From contig CM061139.1 of assembly GCA_030789695.1 (NCBI GenBank), positions 6,091,878 through 6,155,877 on the forward strand: a stretch of 64,000 nucleotides of DNA, in the 5' to 3' direction. How positions within the stretch are numbered: position 1 is the first letter of the stretch; each line of letters opens with the position of its first letter. Shown piece after piece: positions 10,394-22,339 of the stretch. The notes beneath the pieces are model-generated. The model was not told where the DNA came from and did no database searches. It saw only the letters and a program-made list of their open reading frames with translations. The translations under genes were made by a program, and so were the position numbers. Source of the stretch: Scilla litardierei. Taxonomy: Eukaryota; Streptophyta; Magnoliopsida; Asparagales; Asparagaceae.

Positions 10394-12796
10394 TGTTGGG
10401 GTTTTGGCGGACCCCCAGAGCTCGGGTCTGTCTCCGTCCTAAGTCGGACGGACCACAGAGGCACAAAAGCGCAGCAGAAATCGAAAACAAAATTTTCTAG
10501 ACTAGCTAAACAATTTAGCTAGGCTCTGAGGGAGCCAGAACCTAGCCCGATCTATGCCAACTTGGGGTGGATCTGACCACCCCAAGAGGGATCTACTCTA
10601 ATGCGACTAATGAAATCTACACTAAAAATTACTTAACCACATACCCGGAATCTTGGCCCTGGAGCAGGCAAGATGTACCGAACCGTCTTCTGAAGCTCCT
10701 CGTAGCCGAGCCGTCTTGACTCGATCCGACTAAGCCGCCTCGCACCCTCGAACCGATCCGCCCGAACCAACTTTCGCCTCCGAGTCGATCACACGCGGTA
10801 GAAAGTTTCACTTGAGTAGAACCCGCGTCTTAGACGTCTGGATCCAAATCCAAACCCCCTTTGTAGTCTTGCTAGGACTACTCCGGAGAATAGGAAGAGA
10901 GAGAGAGAATAGTTTAGTCGCCGATCGAGCTTGCTCTAAAAGTCTGGAGCTACTCGATCGAGGACTTGGTGTGTTTTTCAACGAAGAGAGTGCACCCCTA
11001 TTTATATAGGGAGTCGGCACTCACTCTTTCGTTGCGAGCAATGTGGGACTTTTGCAAATGAGAGGAAAAATCAATTAAGCCAATTTAGCTTAATTTGTAG
11101 TTTAAGTGAGCTTTTCATAAAAGCAAACTTTAACTAATTAATTCTCTTTGCTCATTAAACTTTAGACACCAAACAAGCTATCAATCCGAAGGGCTTCGAA
11201 TGGTGAACGCGTAGGAACCGACGGCGACGAATTTCGACTTCGTTTGACCCCTCAAACAATTGCCCAAAGTTGGGCAAATAATCGGTTTTCGTGGCCGTCA
11301 TTTAGGGTTTCAAAAACCCCAAATGACTTAAGTTGCGGGCGCGCCCGCTAAGCTTAGCGGGTGCGCCCGCCCAAGGAGAGCAAGGGCGGGCCGCACGCCC
11401 GCTGCAGTTAGCTGGCCATGCAGTGGGCATGGCCCGCTAACTGCAGCGGGCAGGCACCCGCTGCAGCCAGCGGGCTGCGCCCGTTTGCCCTTGTCTATGG
11501 GCTTGTTAGCCCAGTGGGTCTAACCCACTTCGCCTTGGAATGTTTTCGCGTTTCCAGGCTCGTTTGAGCTCCGATTTGGACTCGGTTTGAACCTGTGTTT
11601 AGACCGGGACGATCCTGTCATCCAAGTAACCCTTTTCAATATATTTGTTCCTACTAAATTTGTCGTAACCAATTTACGACACGTTTAATCATAGTTTGCA
11701 TCAGATGCAACATTTGTCCCTATTGCTATTGCGACTAATTTTCACAAAAAGATTTGTGAATATCAACTATTCGATTTCATCAAATGAATCTCTCTTAATA
11801 AATCTTCCTATTACTAAGACACGAACGCTACTCGGTGTAAGACCCTACAGCCTGACCTTCTACAGGTTGGGGCTCGGAACCCCTAGACGACGATCATCAC
11901 GAGCAGTAGTTGTCGTCCCTGTTTTAGAATCATCATAACGTGATCGACCCTTTGACAAAAGCATCATTGGGTTTACATTGGTTGTGTCAGTGATGAACTT
12001 CGTTAGCTATAGTCCCTTCGTCAAGACTGTGTTCCTGTTGGCCTAGGGTATGGTTTACTGTCAACCCTATTAGACAACATTGATCAGTATACGGCGGTCT
12101 TTGTTGTATACTCGTTGTACTTCTTACAACGTACCCCGGCCGAGGATTAACACAAAGATCGTACTGAGCCTGTAACACTAACTTCCCTTTAACGGAAGTG
12201 ATGAATCCCATCTTAGTCATCTACTCACCTCGAGAGCTTCAGGTACAACTCAACCTAAGATCTTTCAGCAGGCCTAGCCTCGAAGCTAGATCATGGGTCT
12301 AGGTTACACGGTTCACTCACAGGTTCGTTCAAATGACTTCAGGTCATAAGGACCAGCTAACCTATCATCACCCTAGAGTTATTAAAGACATTTTAGTTAA
12401 AGTTAATCATTTAATAACTCTAAATTGGTCATTCAGTGAACTCATTCTCCAATGAGCACCTGTGTCTCGTCTCCGACTTCACCAAGTCGAATGACTATAA
12501 GATCATCATTACCCTAAGGTAAGACTAAGACACAATGGTCTATCCGATGTGTCGATATCCAGTTCTCGACACATCTATGACCACTAACCATTTAAGACTT
12601 ACGTTTCTATTCGGTCGCTTACTAACTCATAATCAAGATCTCATCTAGATACGTAAGGACCTAACTATAAGTCTATGAATATTATCTAAGTATAGTAATA
12701 CGAACGATTTCATACTTAGAATAATACATACCATATACAGTATGAACAAGACGTATACTTAGGATAAATTGCCTTATGGGCATATATCATCCTACA
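10394..12796 (-). repeat. 5' LTR of the gag-only Copia element
   Basis: Begins TGTTGGGGTTTTGGCGGAC and ends CATATATCATCCTACA. It aligns end to end with 3866-6370, with scattered single-base differences, a shorter GA run and a shorter hairpin block. Adjacent to the tRNA-Met primer site. Confidence 0.9.
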
Positions 12797-15338
12797 ATGC
12801 GCACGTGAAGGAGGTTGCCTGCGAGATTGCTAGGCGCCGGAGGATGGTGGTGGCCTGAGCACGTGGAGGTGGAGGTGGCCGCTGCGAGGATGAGGGGTGC
12901 TGGGCGGCGCGTCAGACCTGCATTTGGCTTGGAGGGCTGTGCGAGATAGAGAGAAGATAGGTCCTTCGACGGTCTGTGCGTGGATGAAGGGAGGTCAACG
13001 ACGTTTGTGTGAGCCTGAGGGTTGCGGCGTAGAGAAGATGGAGGGGCCCCCGTGAGTGCTTGCGAGGCTGGGGTTGTGCGAGAGGGGTTCAGCTCGTGTG
13101 CGTAGGGAAGAAGAATAAGGGGCGCAGGTTGCGGGTACCTCTCGAATGAGAAGAGAGATGAATGGGGTCACATTGCGCGTGTGAGCGGGTGGCTTTTGGG
13201 CGAGGGGAGGCGCCGTGAGAAGCTCTCTGCGTGGAGAAAAATTGAGAATAGGGACGGGTGTGCTTGTGTTGTAGAGTGAAGTAAAGTGACCCTAGGGTTT
13301 ATTTTTAAATATAGTAGGTGGGGTGCTTACACGTGGGTAGAGAGAGAAGGAAATGGGGAGAGGGTACGGGTTGTGGGGTTAGTTAATGATTTTGTGGGAT
13401 TAAGGAGAATGTGGAAGCCTGGGTCGGTTAGGCTTTGATTATAACAGTTTGATTTAAAAGATTTGATTCCTTTTTTTATACGGTTTGATTTTTAAAAAGG
13501 TTCAGTGAGATTCGTTTTATTCCTCTTTTTAAAAGAATGTGTAAAAAACCGTTTCAGTTTTATAAACATTAAAATTTGAATAAAGATTTAGTAAAAAGTT
13601 AATAAAATAATCGTATTATTGCAATTTCATCCCTGGACATCCGAAAATTATAAACAAGATACCGGGGCGATCGCGCCTCTGAGAGATCATGAGTACAAGG
13701 TCTGGTCATGCGTCTGAACTACAGAAAGCATGTATAAAAATCAAATACACAAAACGCACAAGAAACACAGCTACGTGCTAAAATACGTACGGTCGAAACG
13801 TGACCGTTACATAACAGCTTATGATATTCTAAATAACTGATGATATATATAACTTAAAATAACATTGAAATACTAACTTCCATTATATTAAGTAAATATA
13901 AGAAAACTATTAATCATTAGTAATATATTGTTATTATATTGTACATATCAATATATTATACACTAACCTATATCATTTTTGTTTATAATCTAACGTATTT
14001 ATTCAGATAATTAAAATGGGGTACGGTTCATACATGCAACATAAAAAATACAATTCTTTATTAAAACTACTTACGTGTTTGTAGGTTCTCCTTGACGTTG
14101 TGCCTGCAGGTGAATGGATCGGACGGCGATGGGGCAGCGGCGCAGCGACGGCGACGACTGCAGTGAGTTGATGGCGGTGCGATGCCTTGGGGTGGTGCAC
14201 CGGGTGGTGAAGGAGGAGGCTATGGGCTCCTCGGGTTCGGTTGCTGCGGTGGAGGGAGGTTGCGGTTCATAGGGTAGGCAGAGTGTAGGGTGACTAGGGT
14301 TTTGGGGCTCGGGTCCTTTGGAGGGAAGAGGGAGGAGGATGAAGGGCGAGTCGGAGGAAGAATGTCGGAGGCGTAGGTTTGCTGTAAGGGCTTGGAGGAG
14401 GAGGGCGGGGTGTGGGGTTTGTATGGCTGTCGAAGATGGAGGAGGAGGTTGTCGAGGGTTTTGCAGGCGGAGTGGGCATTATAGGTGGCTGGAGAGATCA
14501 CCGGAGGGAGGTAGGGGTGTTACGGTGGAGGAGGAAGGCTGTGGAGGTTTGGGAGGTAGATAAGGTCACGGTTGTGTGGCTACCGAAGGCTTAGGAGGTG
14601 GAGGACGGGATGTGGGGTGCTTCGTGGGAGCTGTCAGAGGCTTGGTGCATTGGTGGCTGTAAGGGCTACAGTCGAGTTTACCGGAGAAGGGGATGGCTTG
14701 CAGATGATGGGAGGAAGGAGGGAGTGGCGCAGGTGGTGTGTGGCTAGGGGTTTGGCGGAGGAGGACCGATGGGTGCTGGCGGAGGGGAGACGCCAGAGAT
14801 GGGGTGCGGCTGTCGAGTCGTAGAGGGAAGGAGAGAGATCGCTAGGGTTTTTAGAGTAGGGCTGGGGTTTTAATGAAGGAGATATGGCTTTCTTAAAGTA
14901 TGGGCTCCTTTTAGGGTTTTGTAGGGAATATGCTTGGGCTATACGGCTGTGTGCATGAGTAAGCATGGGTTAGAGTTAGGGTTTAATAAAAAATGGAAAG
15001 TTTTAATTAAAATTGATTTGTTTTAATAATTTTGATTAGGGGATTAATAACAATTGATATAAGGAAAGTTGATTTATAAATAATAACTAAGAGAGGAAAA
15101 GGGAAACTTGATTAGGGATTTATACCAAATTAGACATAGCTTTTATTAGGATTAAATAAGAAAGTTTTTATACGGATTCGATTTTGAATTTTGAATTTTT
15201 AAAATATAATCATAACAGATTTTTAATAAGCTAACTAATGTAAGATATTAATCGTAAAAACATAACAAAAAATAAAAAGATATTAATGATAGACATTCAT
15301 AACTCAACTCCATCGTATTAGAAATTTAGGTCATTACA
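12797..15338 (-). mobile_element. Gypsy 5' LTR, outer part
   Basis: This resumes the LTR interrupted at 3865. Both sides of the Copia insertion share a GC- and purine-rich plus strand (GGAGG-rich 12797-13260 and 14090-14850) separated by AT-rich blocks. It ends ...GGTCATTACA at 15338, the mirror of TGTGACACCC at 2946. Several pyrimidine-rich open frames on the minus strand are low-complexity Pro/Ser products with no domain. No gene is supported over this 2.5 kb. Confidence 0.5.
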
Positions 15339-15990
15339 TTTGGATCACCAATCTTATAAGGAAGATTGACAAGGCAAGGTTTCACAAGAGCTAAAGAAGA
15401 TAGAAATCTCCCAATATGATAGAACACTCAAATTCTGTATTGATAATCAGATTGATTGATGCTTGTTACAAAGGATTACATGCTCTATTTCTAGGTAGAG
15501 CTTGGAATCTCAAAAGACTCACTAGTTAATGACAACTAATGGTTTTTGAAAGCCCATTAGTCGTCATCATGACCTAGGATAAGTAAATGACATAAATGCC
15601 ACCTAAGGAAAACCAAAAGACAACCTAAAAATATAAGCCTAATGACATGCACAAAATATAAGCTTAGTGAGTCATGGCATTGTGCATCATGGCTCTCACA
15701 ATAAAATATAAGCCTAATTACATTTATAATTCATAACTTTATGCATCATGGCTCTTGATCTCCCCCTTGAATTTAGATTTAATGGTTATTGCACTTGACT
15801 CTTCATCTTCCCCCTTGAATTCAGATTTATTGGATGCATATGACTCTTGATCTCCCACATGCATGCATTCAGATTTATGGCCTGATTTTTCTTGGACTTG
15901 GATTAGCAAGACTAAGGCCTCATTTTGAGCACAACCTTTTTGGGCTAACAATATTTCTACTTGGGCTCCAATGGCATCTTGCATTCTTTT
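15339..15990 (-). mobile_element. 3' end of a Copia element: tail frame, polypurine tract, LTR remnant
   Basis: On the minus strand, a frame at 15739-15984 (contains QVEILLAQKGCAQNEALVLL) ends at a TTCAAGGGGGAGAT polypurine tract (about 15751-15765); a second copy of that motif lies near 15810. About 400 bp of LTR-like sequence with a polyadenylation-style AT-rich end follows, down to the Gypsy LTR edge. The second LTR was not found, so this is a truncated 3' end. Confidence 0.5.
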
Positions 15991-16239
15991 CAGCCTTCCT
16001 CTTGTCTTGGGTCTTCACTTAAAATTAGGTCTTTATTTTGTAAGTTGTTGGGCTCGTTCATATTATATGTCATACAAGACAATCATAAATTTTTTACCTC
16101 CATTTTCTCAAATCAACGCCAATTTACGCCAAGACGATATATCCTTCCACTCAAATCTCATGATGCAACTGCAGAAGAAGATGCACTTTTTTGGTATATA
16201 TGTGTTGGACCTGGACGTGTTAGCAGATAATTTTCTTTG

Positions 16240-18130
16240 TGTTATTTGATATTTAGGAACTCACATGAAATTCTCAGGATAAATGCGAGCAAAGCAATCA
16301 TGGATGACATGTACCTTCTTATTACAATAAAAACATGTAACATTAGAGTGGCTATAACTAGAAAAAGACAAGTTCACATCATGCATGCTAGATGGAGAGC
16401 TTATGTATCTTGCAAATCTCTTTTTCACAGTTTTCCTAGGCTTTTTAGGTGCTTTCTTCTTTTTAAAACCTAGGCCATGTTTGCTAGAATGACTATTTAA
16501 TCCATCTAACATCTCATTAAAGCTTGTTTGAATACTAGTGAATTTCTTAATTATGTTGGTATGATTTTGATTTTCTTTCTCTAGTTCTTTAATCCTAAAA
16601 TCATAATTTTTCTCTTTGTTAATTTCACTAGCAATATTTTTTCTTTTATTGAATTTGATTTTTCTTTTTCTAGATGCTCAATTTTTTCTTCAAAACTAGA
16701 AACCTTGCAATTCAAAATCTAAGCTCAGAATCTTTAGAATTTAAGGAGATAATTTTCTCATTTAAATCTTTAGCTAAATTAGATTTTTCAAGTTCTAACT
16801 TAGCTAATTTGATATTAGCCTCTTTTAATTCTAAGGTCTTGGTCTCTAAGAAGGTTTCATCAATGTTATCAATAATTTCTTTTAATTATGTTCATTTTAT
16901 GACCAACTCATCTCTCATGTGTTCGCCGCTACCAAGTCGGCCTTCTAAAGATGCACGAAGTTTTTTAAACTTGGAGTGTTTTGGGGGCTATGACTATGAA
17001 GAGATCTACTAAATATTCGTGAGCTTCTTGCATTTCAGTGAACATATTCTCGCTAAATCGGCCATCAAGAAAGAAGAGTTTAGATTTTACATTTTCGTCT
17101 CTTGCCATGAAACATGTTCCGTTGTCGTTATTCCCATCATCCTCTGAAGAAAGTTCTTCTGCATCGATTTCTCCCTAAGTCGCAATCATTCCTCGATTGG
17201 ACGTCATCTGGCTCCCATCAACTTCTTTCTCCTTTCCTTTGGTCTTGAGAAGAGGGCAATTAATTTTTAATTGACCTTTCTTGTTGCATTTAAATCATCG
17301 TAGTATGGTGTTCTCTCCTTCATCTTTTTCTTTTCTCTTAGTTCCACATATGTTTCTAGTCATTCTCTTATTGTTTCATATGAACGTTCTGAAGTCTTTT
17401 GTTAGGGAGTCGATTTCTTCATCATCCGAATCGTTTGATGTCTCATCTATGAACTTAGATGCTTTGAAAGCCAAGTTCTTTTCAGTTTTCTCCTTCTTTT
17501 CATATTTCTCTTCCTTTTTGGTGCATTTTCATTGATCGTCTTCAACTATACTTCATTGCCATTAACTTTCCCATAAGTTGCTCGAATGAGATTTCTACCA
17601 AGTCATGTGCCTCCTCAATCGCCATTTGCTTTTGGATCTATTTGCCAGACATGGAATATAAAATCTTTTTGACTAACTCTTCCTCTGGAATGTCCTTTCC
17701 CAAAGTCTTCAATGGATTGATGATATCTACAAAACGAGAAAACATAGCATCAATAGATTCATTGGGAAACATAGCAAACTTTTCATATTTTTGTAAAAAC
17801 ATGCGCATACGAGTTTTCTTGGCCTCAGAAGTGCCCTCATGTGTGATCTCAATCCTAGTCCATATGTGTTTAGTAATAGTGCAAGAACTAATACGATTAT
17901 ACTCAGTTTTGTTAAGACCACAATACAATATGTTCATGGCTTTAGCATTAAGATTTTCTCATCTATCATTCTGTTTCTGCTGCTCAATTGTAGTGTTTAC
18001 AACCAGATTGAAGCCATCACTAATTATTTTTCATAATGCTATGTCAATGCCTTTGATGTGTATGGACATATGTTGTTTCCAATAATTATAGTCCGTACCA
18101 TCAAACAAAGGTGAGCGAAGATGTGACAGT
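16240..18130 (-). pseudogene. gag: Decayed Copia gag (UBN2 domain and zinc knuckle)
   Basis: The frame at 17638-17937 carries a clear UBN2 capsid segment (NKTEYNRISSC, IWTRIEITHEGTSEAKK, ELVKKILYS). The frame at 16261-16512 carries a CCHC knuckle, CFYCNKKVHVIHDC. Between them is about 1.1 kb of Lys/Ser-rich, coiled-coil-like sequence broken by stops and frame changes. Orientation and order match a Copia gag of the SIRE/Tork kind (inference). Pol is missing after the knuckle. The upstream boundary abuts a primer-binding site and LTR at 18220-19331. Confidence 0.75.
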
Positions 18131-18217
18131 CCTGTTTGGTTATGAGGGTCATGTGAAAATGTGTGTGGTATTTGTGTTATAGGATCAAAATTTCACTAGA
18201 CTTTGAGTCTAAAATAA

Positions 18218-18235
18218 TCATACTCTGATCCCAAT
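18218..18235 (-). other. Primer-binding site of the decayed Copia element
   Basis: Minus-strand TTGGGATCAGAGTATG lies immediately inside the LTR end at 18236. It differs by one base from the initiator-Met type TGGTATCAGAG at the third position of the match. Confidence 0.7.
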
Positions 18236-19331
18236 TGAAAAACACCCTAAAGGGGGTGAATAGTGTCTATGACACAAATAAAAAATTATCAAGAAGCGGA
18301 ATCAATCAAAGTACACACAATCACAGATTTTCAATGGAGTTGGCACACCGCCTAAGCTCCCCGCATATACTCCTACCTCTACCCGAGGATTTAAATCCCG
18401 TTTATAACAAAAAACCCCTTGATCACACTTCCACCTGGTGATCGAACCATACAAGAATAAGCACCAAAAGTTTTACACCTAATGATAGCCTTTGGATGAA
18501 GATATTCAAAAATACAACTCACGCTAAAAATAATGAAAACCGATTTAATACATGGATTAAAATCAGAATTATATCACCATATGTTAGGGCGCAGAGTTAT
18601 GACCATCCTAGCAAAAACGGTTTGTCAATTTGAGCTCAGTAGAGAAAGTTATGCATTTTTCAGCGTCGTCCGTAGAACTCATTATTCTCCTTATTTGATG
18701 AAGCTTTAGATCCTTTGATGAGGAGAAAATGTTTCGGCTTGCTAGGGACGATGGAGCAATGAAGCTTTGGCTGGCTAGATGAATTGCTCCTTGGGGAAGT
18801 GGCCAGATATTGGCTTGCTCAATGAAGAAGAGAAGCCTTCCAACTTGATAGATTGCTAAAGATTTGATGAAAACCCAAGCAAGCTTTAATCCTTGGAAAA
18901 AGGGCCATCTTATTTTCGCAGTTTTGAGAGAGGATGCAGGCCATACTTATATAGGATTTGAGAAAACCCTAGAAAGTACGAAAATACCCTCTGTTAGGTC
19001 GGCTAGGAAAATCTGCACTGCTTAGTCGATTAGGCCTTGGGTGCTATTCGACTAATTGGGTATTAGTTGACTAGCCCTAGAGCATTAGTCGAATGTGGTT
19101 TTTTCCAGCTCTGCTGACAGGTCTTCTAAAAAATGTAGAAAATTACACCGAGCTCAGAAAAATTCAAAAAAACATCCATTGGAACTGGGAGATCGATCTC
19201 TTTAACTTAAATAAAAAGATAAGACAATTTTGACTTGAAAATTACTTAACAAACACATTAGTATCCATAAGACTTGTTTGGCATCATCAAAATCAAAATT
19301 TGGCCTAGTTACTAGGCCAACTAGACCAACA
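18236..19331 (-). mobile_element. 5' LTR of the decayed Copia element
   Basis: On the minus strand the unit starts TGTTGGTCTAGTTGGCC at 19331, passes a TTTTGATGATGCCAAACAAG motif typical of SIRE/Tork-like LTR starts, and ends CACCCCCTTTAGGGTGTTTTTCA at 18236. The ending resembles those of the LTRs at 19816-21375 and 39350-40541. No matching 3' LTR is present. Confidence 0.65.
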
Positions 19332-19435
19332 ACAATCAATGATGTGTGTAATTTTTTAAGCTGTTGTGTTCTATAGTTCTTCATGTGAATGGTATATAGA
19401 GGCTAGAGAAAAGCATTGTGAAAACCATCTGTAAA

Positions 19436-19690
19436 ATTGAGAATATATTCCCTCCATCATTCTTTGATGTTATGGAACATTTGATGTTGCATTTGCCAAA
19501 CGAAGCAAAAGTTGGAGGACATGTGCAATATAGATGGATGTATCCATTTGTAAGGAACATGCATGGTCTGAAGAAAAAGGTTTAAAATAAAGCTCATATG
19601 GAAGGTTCGATAGCGGAGGCGTTCAAATCTACCACTCGTCCACCCGTGGTGAAATGTATGTTCTATTCATACTTATTCTAACATGCTAAG
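19436..19690 (+). pseudogene. CACTA (En/Spm) transposase fragment, DUF4218-like
   Basis: The plus strand translates to IENIFPPSFFDVMEHLMLHL, then LPNEAKVGG, VQYRWMYPF and AHMEGSIAEAF, with one TAA in the middle. These are hallmark strings of the DUF4218 region in plant CACTA Tnp2-type transposases. No N-terminal transposase, DUF4216 or CACTA terminal repeats were found. It is a short captured or truncated piece next to a Copia LTR. Confidence 0.75.
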
Positions 19691-19815
19691 ATACCGGGGG
19701 CATTCTACGGATTTTGTAACACAATGAATCGATGCAGGAGGAGTAAGTTTGTCTTAAATTAGGTTATTATTTCATATTTTTATCATTTGTTTGTCATCAT
19801 CAAAAAGGGAAAGAA

Positions 19816-21375
19816 TGTTAGATATTGATACCCCGGATATAGTTTTGATGATGATTAACAAATAATGGTAATGATTATTTTAAATGTTAGTGTAGGTGCC
19901 AAAAAAGTTTTCATATTAAGAGTTCAAAGTCAAATGACAATGTTGAACAAAGTTGACCAATGAAGCTCAAAACGGTGAAGGCAAATCAAATTGGAGCTTG
20001 TGGTCAAGATAGAGTGTGGAGGAAGCTCACTCAAAGGCAACGGAAACTTAAGACTCAAAGGCATGGAGAAGATGGACTTCAAGCTACATCAAGAGTGTAT
20101 TTTGATGTATTTTATGTGTTCTTTAGTCCATGACCTAAGATATGTTAAAGCCTTTAATATGAAGCTCCACACACTTAGAATAATGCTTTAAAATTATATA
20201 AATTATTTTTGAAATTATTTTGAACATGGTTTGGGAGTGTGTCATACTCCTCCATATTACTTATCCATGTATCAGGAGGGAGTCGACTCTTAGATGAACT
20301 GGAGCAACTCTTGGAGTCTTGACAGACCCAGAGTGGTTTCGGCCACTAGCTGGGAGTCGATTTCTTCAGTACAGGAAGTCGACTTCTATAACCCATAGTT
20401 GACTCTGAATTGAACATGAGCGGACTCCTTTTTCCACAATGGTCATATTTTGACTGCTACATTGATTGACACGATTTGTCGATTTTTAGCCGTTGAGAGA
20501 TAATTTTCCATGTTTGTTTTGTACAAAAATTGTCTTTAAATACTCAAAGTCTTTGCTAGGTTTTATCATCAAGGACAAAAGACTAAGTATTTTCTTAAGA
20601 TTTTCAAAGCTCCCAATGTCTCTTGCTCTCTCAATTTTTAGGTATATTTTGCTATTGATTTCAAAAGATTTTAAGCAAATTATTTTAAGCCTTCTCTTGA
20701 TCTCAATCCTTAGAGCTTCATCTCTGATCTTTGCGATTGGATCAAGAAGTGATTTTTTGATTCTCAAGTGATTTTCATTCTTTAATCTTTTTCTTGAGAT
20801 CAAAATTTTCTTATAGCCACTTATTCACACAAGCTTCAAATCAATTGGCTATAGGATCGTGGTAATCGCTGTAAAGAATAAGTATAACCGCAATGGTGGC
20901 TGCTTGGTAAGTTGTTTGTACTTGGTGTTTAAAAAGCCTCTTGCACGAGGTCCTCACGTGGTGAGGTTATTGGTTATTGGTTGTAGAAGCCCCTTATCGG
21001 GGAAGAGGCAAGGTTGTAAGAAGCCCTCTAATTTGAGGTAAGTTTGTTCTCACTTGAGAATTAGTTAGTGGAAATCCAAATCGGTTGGTTTGATACTGAC
21101 GGCAGCCAGGTAGTGGGTGAATCAGTATAAATATTTATGTGTTTGCAATTGATATCTCTCATATCTCATATCTCTTATTACTTAATGAGTTGTTTAATTT
21201 CTGCTACACTTTTTCATTCTATTGCAAGTAATACTTAGTACTTGAGTAAGTATCTAATGGAGTAACATTCGTATGAGCTTATACTTTACTTGAAATTTTT
21301 TTATTAAAGCTATTGGTTTTTAGCAACACTATTCAACCCCTTCTAGTATTGCTTGTCGTCTACATGATTCTAACA
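19816..21375 (+). mobile_element. Copia LTR (SIRE/Tork-like), probably a 3' LTR
   Basis: Begins TGTTAGATATTGATACCCC, passes TAGTTTTGATGATGATTAAC and ends TGATTCTAACA. The 7-bp ends TGTTAGA/TCTAACA are perfectly inverted. A CATCATCAAAAAGGGAAAGA tract just before it resembles the polypurine tract of this lineage, so it is more likely a 3' LTR with most of its element lost than a solo LTR. The flanks AAGAA/GGAAT do not match. Open frames within are not supported as genes. Confidence 0.75.
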
Positions 21376-22150
21376 GGAATATCGATATAAAGGTATGATC
21401 TTTATTCTTCAGCATTTAATTTATGGATTCTGTTGTTTTATGGGATTTGCGCAAGGATTATAAAATTTTTAAAGTTCTTTACTTCTGCCTTTTCTTATAT
21501 GATTAGAATTCCTAATCATAGTTATCAAGAATCTCATCAGGCCATAGCCTCAATGAAAGCTCAACCCAACAAAGGCTCGTCGGGGGCATACCTTGCGTTG
21601 ATCAGGAATCTAATAAGTCAAGAATGAAATTACAAAGGTGTCACTGGTCAATCCCTCTATATGTACTCCTCAAAAGAGGAAAGAGTGATCTCATTTTCTA
21701 AGTATTCCTTATACTCAAAGCTCTATCCTCTTCTTTATTATTTGCAAACGCTCATCGAGCTACTAATTTAAGCATCTAATAAGCCGAATCAACGGTCTCC
21801 ACCTCCTTTTAGCTCGGCTAACAATCTTATCATTGTTGGTGCGCGTGCTTACACGCAAGAGTCTCCACCTTTACATGTCTACGAACAACCGTTCATGTCC
21901 TACGTGAAGTGCATGCATCAACAAGGATCGGCTAACCCATCACAACTCCATTTGCCAAACTAGCTGGCGAAAAAGAAAATCCACTAAAAACGCCACCATC
22001 ATGCTTGGAGGAGGAGTACAATATGAATATGAAGAGTGTGAATAGAGGAAACTACCTACGTATACTCCCCATTAATAAAATGCACCAGAATAGCCCAACT
22101 ATTACAAACAAGGAAACTTCATAAAAATAGATGGCTTGCCCTTGAAGCCA
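21376..22150. other. Intergenic DNA upstream of the Pumilio gene
   Basis: AT-rich sequence with only short frames and no recognised domain. I see no repeat boundary. It probably holds the distal promoter of the downstream gene. Confidence 0.5.
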
Positions 22151-22152
22151 GC

Positions 22153-22173
22153 CCCTAACCCTAACCTAAACCC
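22153..22173 (+). promoter_or_regulatory. Telo-box-like motif
   Basis: Contains AACCCTAA at 22157-22164 within a CCCTAACCCTAACC run. Telo-boxes are known in promoters of plant translation and RNA-metabolism genes. It lies roughly 180 bp before the probable transcription start. Confidence 0.5.
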
Positions 22174-22189
22174 AACCTAAACCAAACCC

Positions 22190-22203
22190 CATGCATGCAT
22201 GCG
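22190..22203 (+). promoter_or_regulatory. RY repeat cluster (CATGCATG)
   Basis: CATGCATGCATGCG contains two overlapping CATGCATG cores, the binding site of plant B3 factors of the ABI3/FUS3/LEC2 group. More CATG-rich sequence follows to 22232. Function here is inferred from the motif only. Confidence 0.45.
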
Positions 22204-22311
22204 TCGCATTTGCATGGCATGCTCCTTCGCACGCTACAACCAACCACTAAGAAAACGCTAATAATAAACGCCCAACTCTCCGTTGTGTTTGCATTAAGAA
22301 AACAAACTCCT

Positions 22312-22322
22312 TATAACTAAAA
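22312..22322 (+). promoter_or_regulatory. Possible TATA element
   Basis: TATAACTAAAA precedes the purine- and CT-rich 5' UTR by about 30 bp. It is a weak match, and the real start site is not visible from sequence alone. Confidence 0.3.
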
Positions 22323-22339
22323 ACAAGCATATAGTGTAG

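Larger units (their letters stand above)
3866..12796 (-). mobile_element. Non-autonomous, gag-only Copia LTR retrotransposon (TR-GAG-like)
   Basis: Two long direct repeats (3866-6370 and 10394-12796) flank about 4.0 kb that holds a Copia gag but no protease, integrase or reverse transcriptase. The minus-strand order is 5' LTR (10394-12796), primer-binding site TGGTATCAGAG at about 10380-10391, leader, gag, then a purine-rich AAGTGGGAGA tract at 6371-6380 and the 3' LTR. This matches the class published as terminal-repeat retrotransposons with a GAG domain. It is nested in a Gypsy LTR. The outer flanks (GAGGG left, ATGCG right) are not a target duplication. Mobilisation in trans by an autonomous relative is inferred. 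Confidence 0.85.

Noticed and set aside
5561..12220. Matching ORFs at 5561-5794 and 11987-12220 as a conserved small gene
   Set aside because: Same position in two LTRs of one Copia element, no ATG context or domain, and surrounding bases are equally conserved.
14220..14966. Pro/Ser-rich ORFs as an extensin-like gene
   Set aside because: Low-complexity pyrimidine-rich strand of a Gypsy LTR, no signal peptide or SPPPP repeat.
15834..16249. Plus-strand ORFs over 15834-16249
   Set aside because: Antisense to a decayed Copia tail and gag; no recognisable protein.
22153..22173. Interstitial telomere
   Set aside because: Only about two CCCTAA-type units; a telo-box motif is the better reading.
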